Shown: positions 25,553-32,591 of the stretch, in pieces
How positions within the stretch are numbered: the first letter of the stretch is position 1
Layout of the letters: each line of letters starts with the position of its first letter
Assembly: GCA_964605795.1 (NCBI GenBank)
Contig: CAZSDZ010000012.1
Coordinates: 1 to 61,478, forward strand
Direction of reading: 5' to 3'
Origin: JAFGOM01 sp964605795
GTDB taxonomy: Archaea > Halobacteriota > Methanomicrobia > Methanomicrobiales > Methanospirillaceae
DNA: 61,478 nt
Translations under genes and position numbers: made by a program
The notes under the pieces: generated by a model
Database searches by the model: none
What the model saw: the letters and a program-made list of their open reading frames with translations, nothing else
What the model was told of the DNA's origin: nothing

Positions 25553-25933
25553 GTGAAAAAATATATGCACATAAACCAATATTACACCATGTCAGATCTA
25601 ACTGGAGACGATATAGATGTAGTTATTGAGATTTTAAATTATACTGAATCGAAAGAAAAACCGATTACAAAAATTCTCAACACTCTTTTCGAACAAGAAA
25701 AAATCGATGAAATGATATATCATTTATATGAAGAAGATTTTATTGAAGGCCATGTTATAGAGGAAATAGGTGGTTATACTTATTCAATAAATAAATTAAA
25801 CCAAAAAGGCCAAAATTTTCTTAATTGGTGCAATGATGAATTAGTGTTAAATCGAGCCAAAGAATATGTAAATAAAAATAATGATGTGACTTTAGCAGAC
25901 TTATACCAAGTGATCAAATTTAATTCATATTAA
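25553..25933 (+). CDS. Hypothetical protein, possibly winged-helix
   Basis: The protein has 126 residues with AT-rich codons (from a GTG at 25553; ATGs at codons 5 and 12 are alternative starts). The middle (MIYHLYEEDFIEGHVIEEIG followed by YTYSINKLNQKGQNFLNW) has the helix-then-wing rhythm of winged-helix proteins in which a G-x-x-x/L-T-x-x-G-x-xFL ending is common. No partner gene overlaps it. A regulator for the adjacent toxin-antitoxin operon is possible but unproven. Confidence 0.5.
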   Translation: MKKYMHINQYYTMSDLTGDDIDVVIEILNYTESKEKPITKILNTLFEQEKIDEMIYHLYEEDFIEGHVIEEIGGYTYSINKLNQKGQNFLNWCNDELVLNRAKEYVNKNNDVTLADLYQVIKFNSY

Positions 25934-26074
25934 TTACAACGAAATTTCAGTAATTATTCTAATTTTGTGCTTAAACCTGACTAATACTATACTCTTTCCC
26001 ATTCCCCATTCCGGTCGTCTGCTGATTCATTATACTCAAAAAAGATATTACATTAGTCATATAATTAAGATATC

Positions 26075-26926
26075 ATGACAATTGCGATAACTGTCAAAGT
26101 TAATGATGGTGTTGTAATCGCTTCAGATAGTGCAACCACCCTAGTTGCCCCAGATGGTAGTGTATCTACAGTTTATAATAATGCAAACAAAATTTTTCAT
26201 CTTTACAAATCGAACAGTAAGGTTTCAGAAGGATTACCTTTAGGATTGGTCACATATGGTCTAGGGGGTATTGGGAATGCTTCCATAGCAACGTTAGTGA
26301 AGGATTTCAGAAAAGAATTGATGGATTCAGATTCAAATAATTTTGATCCAAAAAATTACACGGTACTAGATGTTGCAAACCGGATTAAAGAATTTTTTTA
26401 TGATGATTTATATTGTAAATATTTTTCCGATAGTAAAATCCATCCCTATTTAGGGTTTATTCTTGCTGGATATTCAAGCAATGAAAGATTAGCAGAAGAA
26501 TTTCGAATAGAAATTATCGAAGGTAAATGTGATAAACCACAATTAGTACATGAAAAAGAAATGTGTGGTGTTGCATGGGGGGGGGAAGGAGAGGCAGTTC
26601 ATCGGTTAATTATGGGATTTGGTATTAATATTCCATTAATATTACCTCAAATTGGCATTGATGAGCAAGACATATCAAGTGTTATTGAAAAAATTAAGCT
26701 ACATTCTGAATGTTATATTGTCCCCCCTCCAATGCCTATTAAAGATGCCATCGATCTTGCCGAATTTCTTGTGACATTAACGATAAATTTCAGACGGTTT
26801 ACCATGGGGCCTTCTACTGTTGGTGGACCCGTCGAGATAGCAGCAATCACTAAACATGAAAAATTTAAATGGATCCAGCGTAAGTTATATTACGAAAAGT
26901 CATTAAATCCTGATAAAAATGCTTGA
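26075..26926 (+). CDS. Proteasome-like Ntn hydrolase in an operon with a toxin-antitoxin pair
   Basis: The protein has 283 residues. The start TIAITVKVNDGVVIASDSAT after the initiator Met follows the proteasome beta/HslV pattern: Thr2 would be the N-terminal nucleophile after Met removal, the Asp of ASD is exactly 17 residues on (numbering from Thr), and NKIF supplies the lysine. A glycine-rich TYGLGGIGNASIATLV and a C-terminal half with GVAWGGEGEAVHRLIMGFG follow. It is not a normal archaeal proteasome subunit; family relatives are often uncharacterised. The 3' end overlaps the next gene by 8 bases and that gene overlaps a RelE-type toxin, so all three are one operon. A role in degrading the antitoxin, or in a separate defence, is inferred. 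Confidence 0.75.
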   Translation: MTIAITVKVNDGVVIASDSATTLVAPDGSVSTVYNNANKIFHLYKSNSKVSEGLPLGLVTYGLGGIGNASIATLVKDFRKELMDSDSNNFDPKNYTVLDVANRIKEFFYDDLYCKYFSDSKIHPYLGFILAGYSSNERLAEEFRIEIIEGKCDKPQLVHEKEMCGVAWGGEGEAVHRLIMGFGINIPLILPQIGIDEQDISSVIEKIKLHSECYIVPPPMPIKDAIDLAEFLVTLTINFRRFTMGPSTVGGPVEIAAITKHEKFKWIQRKLYYEKSLNPDKNA

Positions 26927-27176
26927 ATATAATAATAAAGAATGGAAAGTTGCGGGTTATGAATACCCGGCACATTGTACAATTCCTGCCAATGCGATTC
27001 AACAATCCGATTCACCCAATCCATTTGTTTTTCGCCGCTCCTCACTAATTTTTGAAGAATCTGAAGATTATTTGTCACCGGAACAACTAAAAAAAATTGA
27101 GCAAGGAATATCTGATGTTAAAAAAGGAAATACTATCTCTTCATTAGATGTTAAACGAATATTTGGCATTGAATGA
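26919..27176 (+). CDS. Putative antitoxin of the RelE/ParE-type toxin
   Basis: The protein has 85 residues. The C-terminal half (YLSPEQLKKIEQGISDVKKG followed by SSLDVKRIFGIE) has the helical layout of RelB-type antitoxins that wrap the toxin. The N-terminal half (WKVAGYEYPAHCTIPANAIQ) is not a usual DNA-binding domain. It starts inside the Ntn-hydrolase gene and its stop overlaps the toxin start (ATGA). The order antitoxin-toxin is the common one. An alternative reading is that it is a linker protein between protease and toxin. Confidence 0.65.
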   Translation: MLEYNNKEWKVAGYEYPAHCTIPANAIQQSDSPNPFVFRRSSLIFEESEDYLSPEQLKKIEQGISDVKKGNTISSLDVKRIFGIE

Positions 27177-27445
27177 CTTATGAGGTGGATTATACTCAGG
27201 GTGCTGTGAAAGACCTTGAAAAATTACCTCAAAAAGTAAGAGAAAGAATCATTAAGAGAATTGATCGACTTGCTCTCAGTAGTAGACCTGGAAGACATAT
27301 CAGACCCCTTGAGGGAAATTTTGACATACCATTATTTTCATTGAGGGTAGGTGACTACCGTATCATACATTCATTTAATGATGAACGATTGATTATTTTT
27401 ATTATTGAGATTGGTTTAAGGAAAAAGATATATCGGTGGTATTAG
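27173..27445 (+). CDS. RelE/ParE-family toxin
   Basis: The protein has 90 residues. YEVDYTQGAVKDLEKLPQKV, then RPGRHIRPLEGNFDIPLFSL and VGDYRIIHSFNDERLIIFII, ending IGLRKKIYRWY, is the standard RelE/ParE fold with basic residues R-x-G-D-Y-R and a C-terminal tyrosine. RelE members cleave mRNA in the ribosome; ParE members poison gyrase. The GDYRII pattern with IGLRKKIY favours the RelE side. It overlaps the antitoxin by 4 bases. The module probably stabilises the element in the host or serves abortive defence. Confidence 0.88.
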   Translation: MTYEVDYTQGAVKDLEKLPQKVRERIIKRIDRLALSSRPGRHIRPLEGNFDIPLFSLRVGDYRIIHSFNDERLIIFIIEIGLRKKIYRWY

Positions 27446-27610
27446 ATTGCTTTTTTATCATTCAATAAATTCTAATTCCCACCATTTTTCAACTCCTCAA
27501 ATCCATCCCAAACGCTTTCTTAATCTGCTGCAATCAGAAATCCAGTCATGGAGGGGTCCCTGATAAAGAAGTAAAAAATTAATCTCTTTCTGATTATGAG
27601 GGTATCTTTC

Positions 27611-27856
27611 TCAGCACTGACATGATGGTAATGGTGGATTGCCCCGGATAACCTGATAGGCATGCACAGATAGGATAGCAACCACGGCAATATATGTAAG
27701 AATTACCTGATATTCAAAAGAAGGATCAATATTCAAATCGTATGTGAGATAAAGACTCAATATAGGCCCGGATACAGCCGCGAGAATAAGCGCGGCGCTG
27801 GTAATTAGAACTAGGAGTGCATAATATCGAAGTGTTGTGTCAATTTTTATATCTGA
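27611..27856 (-). pseudogene. 5'-truncated two-helix membrane protein relic next to the tRNA
   Basis: A minus-strand frame runs out of the tRNA gene and encodes two hydrophobic helices (YYALLVLITSAALILAAVSG and YQVILTYIAVVAILSVHAYQ) with a short tail. No ATG, GTG or TTG lies between the tRNA end and the first helix; the only internal start (TTG before SLYLTYDL) would remove the first helix. It looks like a gene that lost its 5' end when the tRNA was joined to it, which may mark where the element captured the tRNA. A non-functional relic is the best reading. Confidence 0.35.
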
Positions 27857-27859
27857 AAA

Positions 27860-27944
27860 TGCGAGGGAAGGGATTTGAACCCTCGAACACCTACGTGACA
27901 GGGCCCTCAACCCTGCGCCTTTGACCTGGCTTGGCAACCCTCGC
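27860..27944 (-). tRNA. tRNA-Leu (anticodon GAG), intact copy carried inside the element
   Basis: The 84-nt cloverleaf (plus discriminator A) has acceptor arms GCGAGGG/CCCTCGC, a D arm around GCCAAGCC, an anticodon stem CAGGG/CCCTG around the loop TTGAGGG (anticodon GAG), a variable arm and a T arm with TTCAAAT. CCA is not encoded. It lies inside the right att junction, 51 bases from the core, so it belongs to the element. It differs from the split host gene at three positions, two of which form a compensated base pair in the anticodon stem. It probably supplies the tRNA lost by integration. Transcription by read-through from the host promoter at 28066-28073 is likely. Confidence 0.95.
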
Positions 27945-27995
27945 AACAAAACCAACGAACAAAAACCTAACCTTATGCCACGACCACGAAGGATA

Positions 27996-28036
27996 CCCTC
28001 AACCTTGCGCCTTTGACCTGGCTTGGCAACCCTCGC
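27996..28036 (-). pseudogene. attR: 5' fragment of the split host tRNA-Leu(GAG)
   Basis: These 41 bases run from the tRNA 5' end to the anticodon loop on the minus strand. They match the intact copy with one difference, in the anticodon stem (CAAGG instead of CAGGG). That change pairs with CCTTG in the 3' fragment at 6937-6987, proving the two fragments came from one gene. The fragment ends exactly at the 8-bp core shared with attL. It still lies behind the original tRNA promoter. Confidence 0.93.
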
Positions 28037-28065
28037 ACGTGCTTTAACAAATTACACTTTTCATG

Positions 28066-28073
28066 TATTATAA
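28066..28073 (-). promoter_or_regulatory. Likely TATA box of the host tRNA-Leu gene
   Basis: TTATAATA on the minus strand lies about 30-37 bases before the tRNA 5' end at 28036, a suitable distance for an archaeal TATA box. With the element inserted, transcription from it would cross the 41-nt 5' fragment and a 51-nt spacer and then enter the intact tRNA copy. RNase P cleavage could release the mature tRNA. Confidence 0.55.
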
Positions 28074-28143
28074 CTATCTGCTTTATCGGTTCCTTCCCCG
28101 GCACCTAGCTTTTTGTCCCATACGATCCAACAGATACCCAATC

Positions 28144-28644
28144 ATGTGGGCTGAAATTCTTGCTTCTTTTGGAGACTCACCCTCGCAGGTGAAGGTTATC
28201 CGTTTCCTCCTTGAGAATGGATTTGGTATCACAAAAGAAGGCAGAATAGCAGTAAATGGTATCCCGGTCCCTTCAACCCAGATAGCACGCCAGGTAGGTG
28301 TTGACAGGAGGGTTGTCGATGCTACCGCAGAACGAATCCTTAAGATGGAAGGTTACGCCCCTATCTTTCTGAATATGAGGGCAACCCAGGATATCTCTGA
28401 GATAGCAGAGATGCTCTCCCTATCGGTCATCACCATTATTCCTGAGGATGCAACCCGCCCTGGTATTATCGGTGCCGCGGTTCGGGTCCTTGATGCCCAC
28501 GAGGTCGGTATCAGGCAGATATTCGTGACCGATCCCCATCTATCAGAATCCCCGAAACTGGTCATCATTACCGGGGAGAGTATCGCTCCTGAAGTTTACC
28601 AGGAGTTAAAGGATCTTCCCCAGGTCCGCCACATCATTCTTTGA
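28144..28644 (+). CDS. ACT-domain regulator of amino acid metabolism (COG2061-type)
   Basis: The protein has 166 residues from the ATG at 28144; the frame extends upstream to 28063, but MWAEILASFGDSPSQVKVIR is the family start. An N-terminal winged helix (about 10-75; PSTQIARQVGVDRRVVDAT) is followed by a C-terminal ACT-like domain (~85-165; LSVITIIPEDATRPGIIGAA and PKLVIITGESI). Members are archaeal and are thought to sense amino acids and regulate transcription. It converges with the HD gene and overlaps it by 11 bases. It is the first host gene beyond the element. Confidence 0.8.
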   Translation: MWAEILASFGDSPSQVKVIRFLLENGFGITKEGRIAVNGIPVPSTQIARQVGVDRRVVDATAERILKMEGYAPIFLNMRATQDISEIAEMLSLSVITIIPEDATRPGIIGAAVRVLDAHEVGIRQIFVTDPHLSESPKLVIITGESIAPEVYQELKDLPQVRHIIL

Positions 28645-29170
28645 GAGGCTGCTCTTCTCTGCAGAGTTCTTCAATTCTCCTGCCAAGCGTCTCTATCCGT
28701 CCGATAGCCTCAGAGGGTACCCCCTGTTTTTTACAGCGGACAATCCGTTCCGCTATCGTAATAATCGTGGTTCCTTTCACCAGATTATCGGCATGGGCCA
28801 CGATCTGCTCCTCGAGGGTTACTGGGATGCGATCAATTGGGGAGAGACCGTTTCTCTCACATTCAGAAGCAGTAAGTCCTCCCCCGATGTGGCGCTCGAT
28901 TATCCTGCAGACTGCTTCATCCAGACCGAGTTTCCTGCAGTACTCTGCACCGACGACTCCATGATGAATCGAATGGGTCTTGCATCGCCCGATGTCATGA
29001 AGAAGTGCCGCGGCAGCGATGAGTTCCCGGTCCGGAACTGCCCTGCCGCAGGCACGGATCTGGTCAGCAATAACGAGTGCTACCTCTGCGACCTTCTTGC
29101 AGTGCAGAATCACTCCGGTATCGCACCCGGCATCCTGGAGAAGAGAAACCAGCTCACCAGCGTTTTTCAT
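28634..29170 (-). CDS. HD-domain phosphohydrolase (TIGR00295 family)
   Basis: The protein has 178 residues from the ATG at 29170, chosen because it lies just after the tfe stop; a longer start at 29188 overlaps tfe. It has the HD signature ALLHDIGRCKTHSIHHGVVG with a downstream ERHIGGG and HADNLVKGTTI, giving the metal-binding His/Asp set. This archaeal family sits near tfe in many genomes. The substrate is unknown. It is the last gene of the minus-strand operon that starts at 31595. Confidence 0.85.
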   Translation of the reverse strand: MKNAGELVSLLQDAGCDTGVILHCKKVAEVALVIADQIRACGRAVPDRELIAAAALLHDIGRCKTHSIHHGVVGAEYCRKLGLDEAVCRIIERHIGGGLTASECERNGLSPIDRIPVTLEEQIVAHADNLVKGTTIITIAERIVRCKKQGVPSEAIGRIETLGRRIEELCREEQPLKE

Positions 29171-29174
29171 ATGG

Positions 29175-29702
29175 TCATACAAGACCAAGTGAATCTTCTA
29201 TCGCCTCAATCCTGTTCTTTAATGCCCGTAATAAAAGTTCGTTCTCAAAGTGATCCATCGGCTCTTCACAGGATGGACATTTAAACTCAAGATCCATGGC
29301 CTGGTTAAACGTGATCGTGATCCCACACTGCTTGCACATATAAAAATCATTCTCTTCTTCGTATCTGGCACGGTTTTTGAGTTTTCCTCGTATTACCTCG
29401 ATATCCTGCGCAATGGCAGGTTCGATATTTGCTCCCTCGAGGTGCCAGAGATAGGTCAGCCAGCCGGTCTCGTTATTCTTTATCCTTCTGTACTCGGCGA
29501 GCCGTTTTTCATAGAGCGTATAGAGGGTATTGCGAACAGAGTTCAGATTGATATCTGTCATGGCCGCAAGATCTTCATCACTGTGTTCCTCGTTCTCTGG
29601 AAACTTATCGATAAGATCCATCCCCTCGTCTCCTACGAGGCGGTGGAGATAGGCAGTGATTGCAGGATGGGTATTTTGTATCTCTTTAAATGTGGCCATC
29701 AC
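29175..29702 (-). CDS. tfe: Transcription initiation factor E, alpha subunit
   Basis: The protein has 175 residues. The N-terminal winged helix covers about residues 10-95 (SDEDLAAMTDINLNSVRNTL and YRRIKNNETGWLTYLWHLE), followed by a coiled linker (~98-118) and a Cys4 zinc ribbon (C123, C126, C142, C145). This is the standard archaeal TFE, which helps RNA polymerase open promoters with TBP and TFB. The start overlaps the stop of the ATP-grasp gene by 4 bases, so they are co-translated. MetMet at the start leaves a 3-base ambiguity. Confidence 0.95.
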   Translation of the reverse strand: MMATFKEIQNTHPAITAYLHRLVGDEGMDLIDKFPENEEHSDEDLAAMTDINLNSVRNTLYTLYEKRLAEYRRIKNNETGWLTYLWHLEGANIEPAIAQDIEVIRGKLKNRARYEEENDFYMCKQCGITITFNQAMDLEFKCPSCEEPMDHFENELLLRALKNRIEAIEDSLGLV

Positions 29703-30775
29703 CGCATATATTGTGTCACACGGGATATAGTTGTATTGAGCATCTCAGAAGCCCGGGCTTCATCCTCACCCCACCCGTAAACACTGATGATCGCCTGTCC
29801 TGCCTTAAAGAGCGTCCCTGGCGGGGGGATATCAGAAACTCCTGGAAACAAACAGGAGAGATCGGCATCTATCTGCAGATCCCGGGGAGCAAAGAGGATT
29901 CTCCGTATTGCAACCTGTTTTGGTTTTGGTTTTCTCTCTGGAATCGTTCCGGCACAGGCATCACAGTGAAGGGAAAAGAGGTTGCAACCCATTGCCATCT
30001 CAACGGTATCAAGGGTAGCCTGGAACCGGGGGTTTATCTCGATAACATAAAAAGAATCATGAGTAACGATGAAATCGACGCCGATAAGACCCTTGCACCC
30101 GCTCCTGCTGACGATATCTTCTGCACAGGTAGCCATCCTGCATGCCATGGGATGAGAAAACGGGGTGACTGATCCTGCAAATCCAAAGGGCATCTCCTCT
30201 CCTCCCCGCAATATCTGTCGGTTAACAGCAAGAGCCATGGCATGGGTACCGTTGCAGACACAACAGACCGAGGCCGGTATCCCTTCAATTATCTCCTGAA
30301 CCAGGTAAGGTTCATCCGGCCACTCTGTCTCCCACACGCGCAGATCTGTTTGTGATCGGATCACGGTATTTCGCCATCCTCCTGCACCCCGGCAGGGTTT
30401 GAGCATGGCAGGGTATCTTAATGGATCCAATCTTTTTGGGGCCGGGAATCCGTTTCTATCAAAGAAATCCTGTGTTTTTTTCTTGTCAAGAAAGGTCGCA
30501 ACACACGCAGGTGACGGCCCGATACGCGGGACCGGCGTTACCAGGAGATCCTCTGCCCCTGATGTCAGGATGATACCATCGATAGGATGCTTCCGACACA
30601 TCCTATCAATCGCAGAAGGGATATCTGAGAGTTCTAAAAACCCGTCTGCATCTGCTACATACCAGAAGAGATCCTGGTCACGGAAATTATCAACCGCATA
30701 CACGGTATATCCTGCACGATGCGCCGATTGTGCTACGTGGCGTGTGGTAAACCCTGCAATCAGTACCGAGTTCAT
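29699..30775 (-). CDS. ATP-grasp family protein (archaeal carboligase-like)
   Basis: The protein has 358 residues. An N-terminal pre-ATP-grasp domain (SVLIAGFTTRHVAQSAHRAG) is followed by an ATP-grasp fold with YPAMLKPCRGAGGWRNTVIR, EPYLVQEIIEGIPASVCCVC and the metal-binding IEINPRFQATLD. These match archaeal predicted ATP-dependent carboligases that sit next to tfe. The reaction joins a carboxylate to an amine or thiol; the substrate is unknown. It overlaps both neighbours by 4 bases, so the operon is tightly coupled. Confidence 0.85.
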   Translation of the reverse strand: MNSVLIAGFTTRHVAQSAHRAGYTVYAVDNFRDQDLFWYVADADGFLELSDIPSAIDRMCRKHPIDGIILTSGAEDLLVTPVPRIGPSPACVATFLDKKKTQDFFDRNGFPAPKRLDPLRYPAMLKPCRGAGGWRNTVIRSQTDLRVWETEWPDEPYLVQEIIEGIPASVCCVCNGTHAMALAVNRQILRGGEEMPFGFAGSVTPFSHPMACRMATCAEDIVSRSGCKGLIGVDFIVTHDSFYVIEINPRFQATLDTVEMAMGCNLFSLHCDACAGTIPERKPKPKQVAIRRILFAPRDLQIDADLSCLFPGVSDIPPPGTLFKAGQAIISVYGWGEDEARASEMLNTTISRVTQYMR

Positions 30776-31317
30776 TCCGACTCCGGTCCACGGGTTTTTT
30801 TCCCCCGTGCAGTCGGGATAATAGAGAGAGGAGCATCAGGAAAAGCGGTCTTGAGTGCATCAGGTCCCATGATATGATCCAGAAAGATTGCAAGACCGGC
30901 AATCTCAGAGTGCGGCTGTGAGGTTATTGCAACATTGTAATCAGCAATTTCATACATCTCTCCCGGTACCTTCTCTGCCCCAACCACTACCATCAGCCGG
31001 TTAATATCCTTCAGTTCACCCTCAAGATCCGGGAGGTTAATTCCGAACATGGTCAGATGAACCACGACCCCACCACTTTCCTTCCATCTTCTGACACAAC
31101 TGCGCCAGGATATACCGTCTTTAACAAAGAATGATCCGCCAAACCGTGATATGACATCACCGATACCCCGAACAATTCCTGTATCGTCTGCTGCAAGGAA
31201 CATCCCGTCTGCCCCGAGTGCCCGTGCAGTCAGGCCGACATGGGTCGTGACCCGCTGGTCACGCTGAGGCCGGTGGCCGATTCGCAAAACAACAACTTCT
31301 TTCTTTTCTGCCATCAC
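30772..31317 (-). CDS. trm56: tRNA (cytidine(56)-2'-O)-methyltransferase
   Basis: The protein has 181 residues. VVVLRIGHRPQRDQRVTTHV, then LTARALGADGMFLA, LTMFGINLPDLEGEL and VVVGAEKVPGEMYEIADYNV are the SPOUT-class Trm56 blocks. The enzyme methylates C56 in the T loop of archaeal tRNAs using S-adenosylmethionine. The knot region (GAEKVP...YNVAITSQPHSEIAGLA) is intact. It overlaps the 93-aa gene upstream and the ATP-grasp gene downstream by 4 bases each. Confidence 0.93.
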   Translation of the reverse strand: MMAEKKEVVVLRIGHRPQRDQRVTTHVGLTARALGADGMFLAADDTGIVRGIGDVISRFGGSFFVKDGISWRSCVRRWKESGGVVVHLTMFGINLPDLEGELKDINRLMVVVGAEKVPGEMYEIADYNVAITSQPHSEIAGLAIFLDHIMGPDALKTAFPDAPLSIIPTARGKKTRGPESE

Positions 31318-31595
31318 TCATCCGGTTTTTTAACCCTGATAATTCCATTCTCAAGGATTATCGGTGATTTTTCGCAGTACCTGAGATGGCTTTGCAGGAT
31401 ATACTCCTCGATTGATACTGCACGGTAGATCTGTTCCTGTTCCCTGATAAGACACAGGGATACGAGTCTTTGAAGTGATGAATCAATAACCGGATCATCG
31501 TACACCGATTCATCATTGATACGGCAGCGTGGGCATCCGTCATTTGATGCAGCGATGATATGATAGATCACCCAGTCAATATCTGATTCCCGCAC
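31314..31595 (-). CDS. Conserved small archaeal protein, first gene of the trm56-tfe operon
   Basis: The protein has 93 residues. It has a helical, winged-helix-like character (DIDWVIYHIIAASNDGCPRC followed by DPVIDSSLQRLVSLCLIREQ), with a possible CxxC. The start MRESDIDW is followed by a gene order typical of Methanomicrobiales. Overlap of 4 bases with trm56 shows co-transcription. The function is not known; the helix pattern suggests a DNA- or RNA-binding role. Confidence 0.7.
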   Translation of the reverse strand: MRESDIDWVIYHIIAASNDGCPRCRINDESVYDDPVIDSSLQRLVSLCLIREQEQIYRAVSIEEYILQSHLRYCEKSPIILENGIIRVKKPDE

Positions 31596-31707
31596 CCTCT
31601 TGTGTTACCAACGCCCCCGGGATAAATGTTGTGGAAGAATGGTACCTGCCGTGAACACGGTGGGGGTACCATCAATCTGTCATAGAAAAGCGTATGTAGG
31701 TACAGAC

Positions 31708-32481
31708 ATGATTGCTAGTATGAACAGGTTACCTGTGTTTGTGTGTGCAGTCTTTGTACTGCTTCTCTGTCTCGCCCCTGCATTGGTGATTGCAGCCGGT
31801 GATGAAGAATTAAAAGAAGATACGATATCGGTATCAGGTACTGGTAAAATTAAGACAACGCCGGATATCTGCCAGATCTCACTCTCGGTAAAGACTACCG
31901 GGACCGATGTTAAGAAACTTCAGGGAGAAAACGCGAAATCCATGACAAAGATCCTTGCTGCCCTCGGATCCATGGAAACCTGTGCCCTTGGCAGCAAGGA
32001 GATCCAGACCCGCGGTTTCTCGATATCAGAGGTCTATTATCCTGATGATACCCTTGTTGCAAAATACGGGAAGGATGTTACTATCTACCAGGTGACGAAC
32101 AACATCAACATCGAGACTGACAAGCTCACCTGTGTCGGTGATATCATCGACACCGCCATCGCAAACGGGGCAAATGATATCGATTACGTCACGTTTACCT
32201 TAAGTCCTGAGAAAGAGAACGAATACCGGTCCCAGGCTCTTGTTGCTGCAACTGACCTGGCACGCAAGGATGCCGAAGTGGTTCTCGGAGCTCTCGGGGT
32301 AACTCTCGGTTCGGTCCATACCGTTTCTGTCGAGCAGTCATACAATCCCCCGGTCTATTATGCCTCGACCAACAAGGCGTCATACATGATGGAGGCTGGA
32401 GCTGGTCCTGCAGCTACTCCCATCGATCCCGGTGATGTAGACGTGACAGCGACGGTCTCTATTACCTTCAGAATAGTCTGA
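31708..32481 (+). CDS. Exported SIMPL-domain (DUF541) protein
   Basis: The protein has 257 residues from the ATG at 31708; the frame opens at 31600, but the signal peptide (PVFVCAVFVLLLCLAPALVI) argues for this start. SVSGTGKIKTTPDICQISLS followed by GFSISEVYYPDD, VGDIIDTAIANGANDI and RKDAEVVLGALGVTLGSVHT is the SIMPL pattern. Homologues form oligomeric channels or periplasmic assemblies. It is a paralogue of the protein at 58496-59257. The ending TVSITFRIV is complete. Confidence 0.88.
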   Translation: MIASMNRLPVFVCAVFVLLLCLAPALVIAAGDEELKEDTISVSGTGKIKTTPDICQISLSVKTTGTDVKKLQGENAKSMTKILAALGSMETCALGSKEIQTRGFSISEVYYPDDTLVAKYGKDVTIYQVTNNINIETDKLTCVGDIIDTAIANGANDIDYVTFTLSPEKENEYRSQALVAATDLARKDAEVVLGALGVTLGSVHTVSVEQSYNPPVYYASTNKASYMMEAGAGPAATPIDPGDVDVTATVSITFRIV

Positions 32482-32591
32482 CATTCTCTTTTTTTCCCCT
32501 GAATTTTATGGAATGCAGGATGTGCAATCCGGATTCTTGTTTTTCTGAAAGAAAACACAAGACTTTAACCATCACCGATGAAACCTGGTTT

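Larger units (their letters stand above)
6980..28003. mobile_element. Integrated tyrosine-recombinase element (~21 kb), satellite- or provirus-like
   Basis: The element is bounded by two copies of the 8-bp core CCCTCAAC (6980-6987 and 27996-28003), each attached to one half of a tRNA-Leu(GAG) gene. The halves are 41 and 51 bases; minus the shared 8 they give exactly 84 nt, the length of the complete tRNA. Inside are an integrase next to the left junction, a divergent regulator, a PrimPol-helicase, small and large terminase genes, and cargo (TPR, Mrr-type nuclease, toxin-antitoxin). No portal, capsid, protease or tail gene is visible. GC content and codon use shift to AT-rich in the cargo half. 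A complete tRNA-Leu(GAG) lies inside the right end. Confidence 0.92.

Noticed and set aside
27611..27955. Full 114-codon ORF on the minus strand
   Set aside because: Its first third lies in the tRNA-Leu gene; only the part after the tRNA could be coding.
6937..28036. Misassembly as the cause of the split tRNA
   Set aside because: The two fragments share an exact 8-bp core, add up to 84 nt, carry a matching compensatory stem, and flank an integrase-bearing element; a chance assembly error would not give this.
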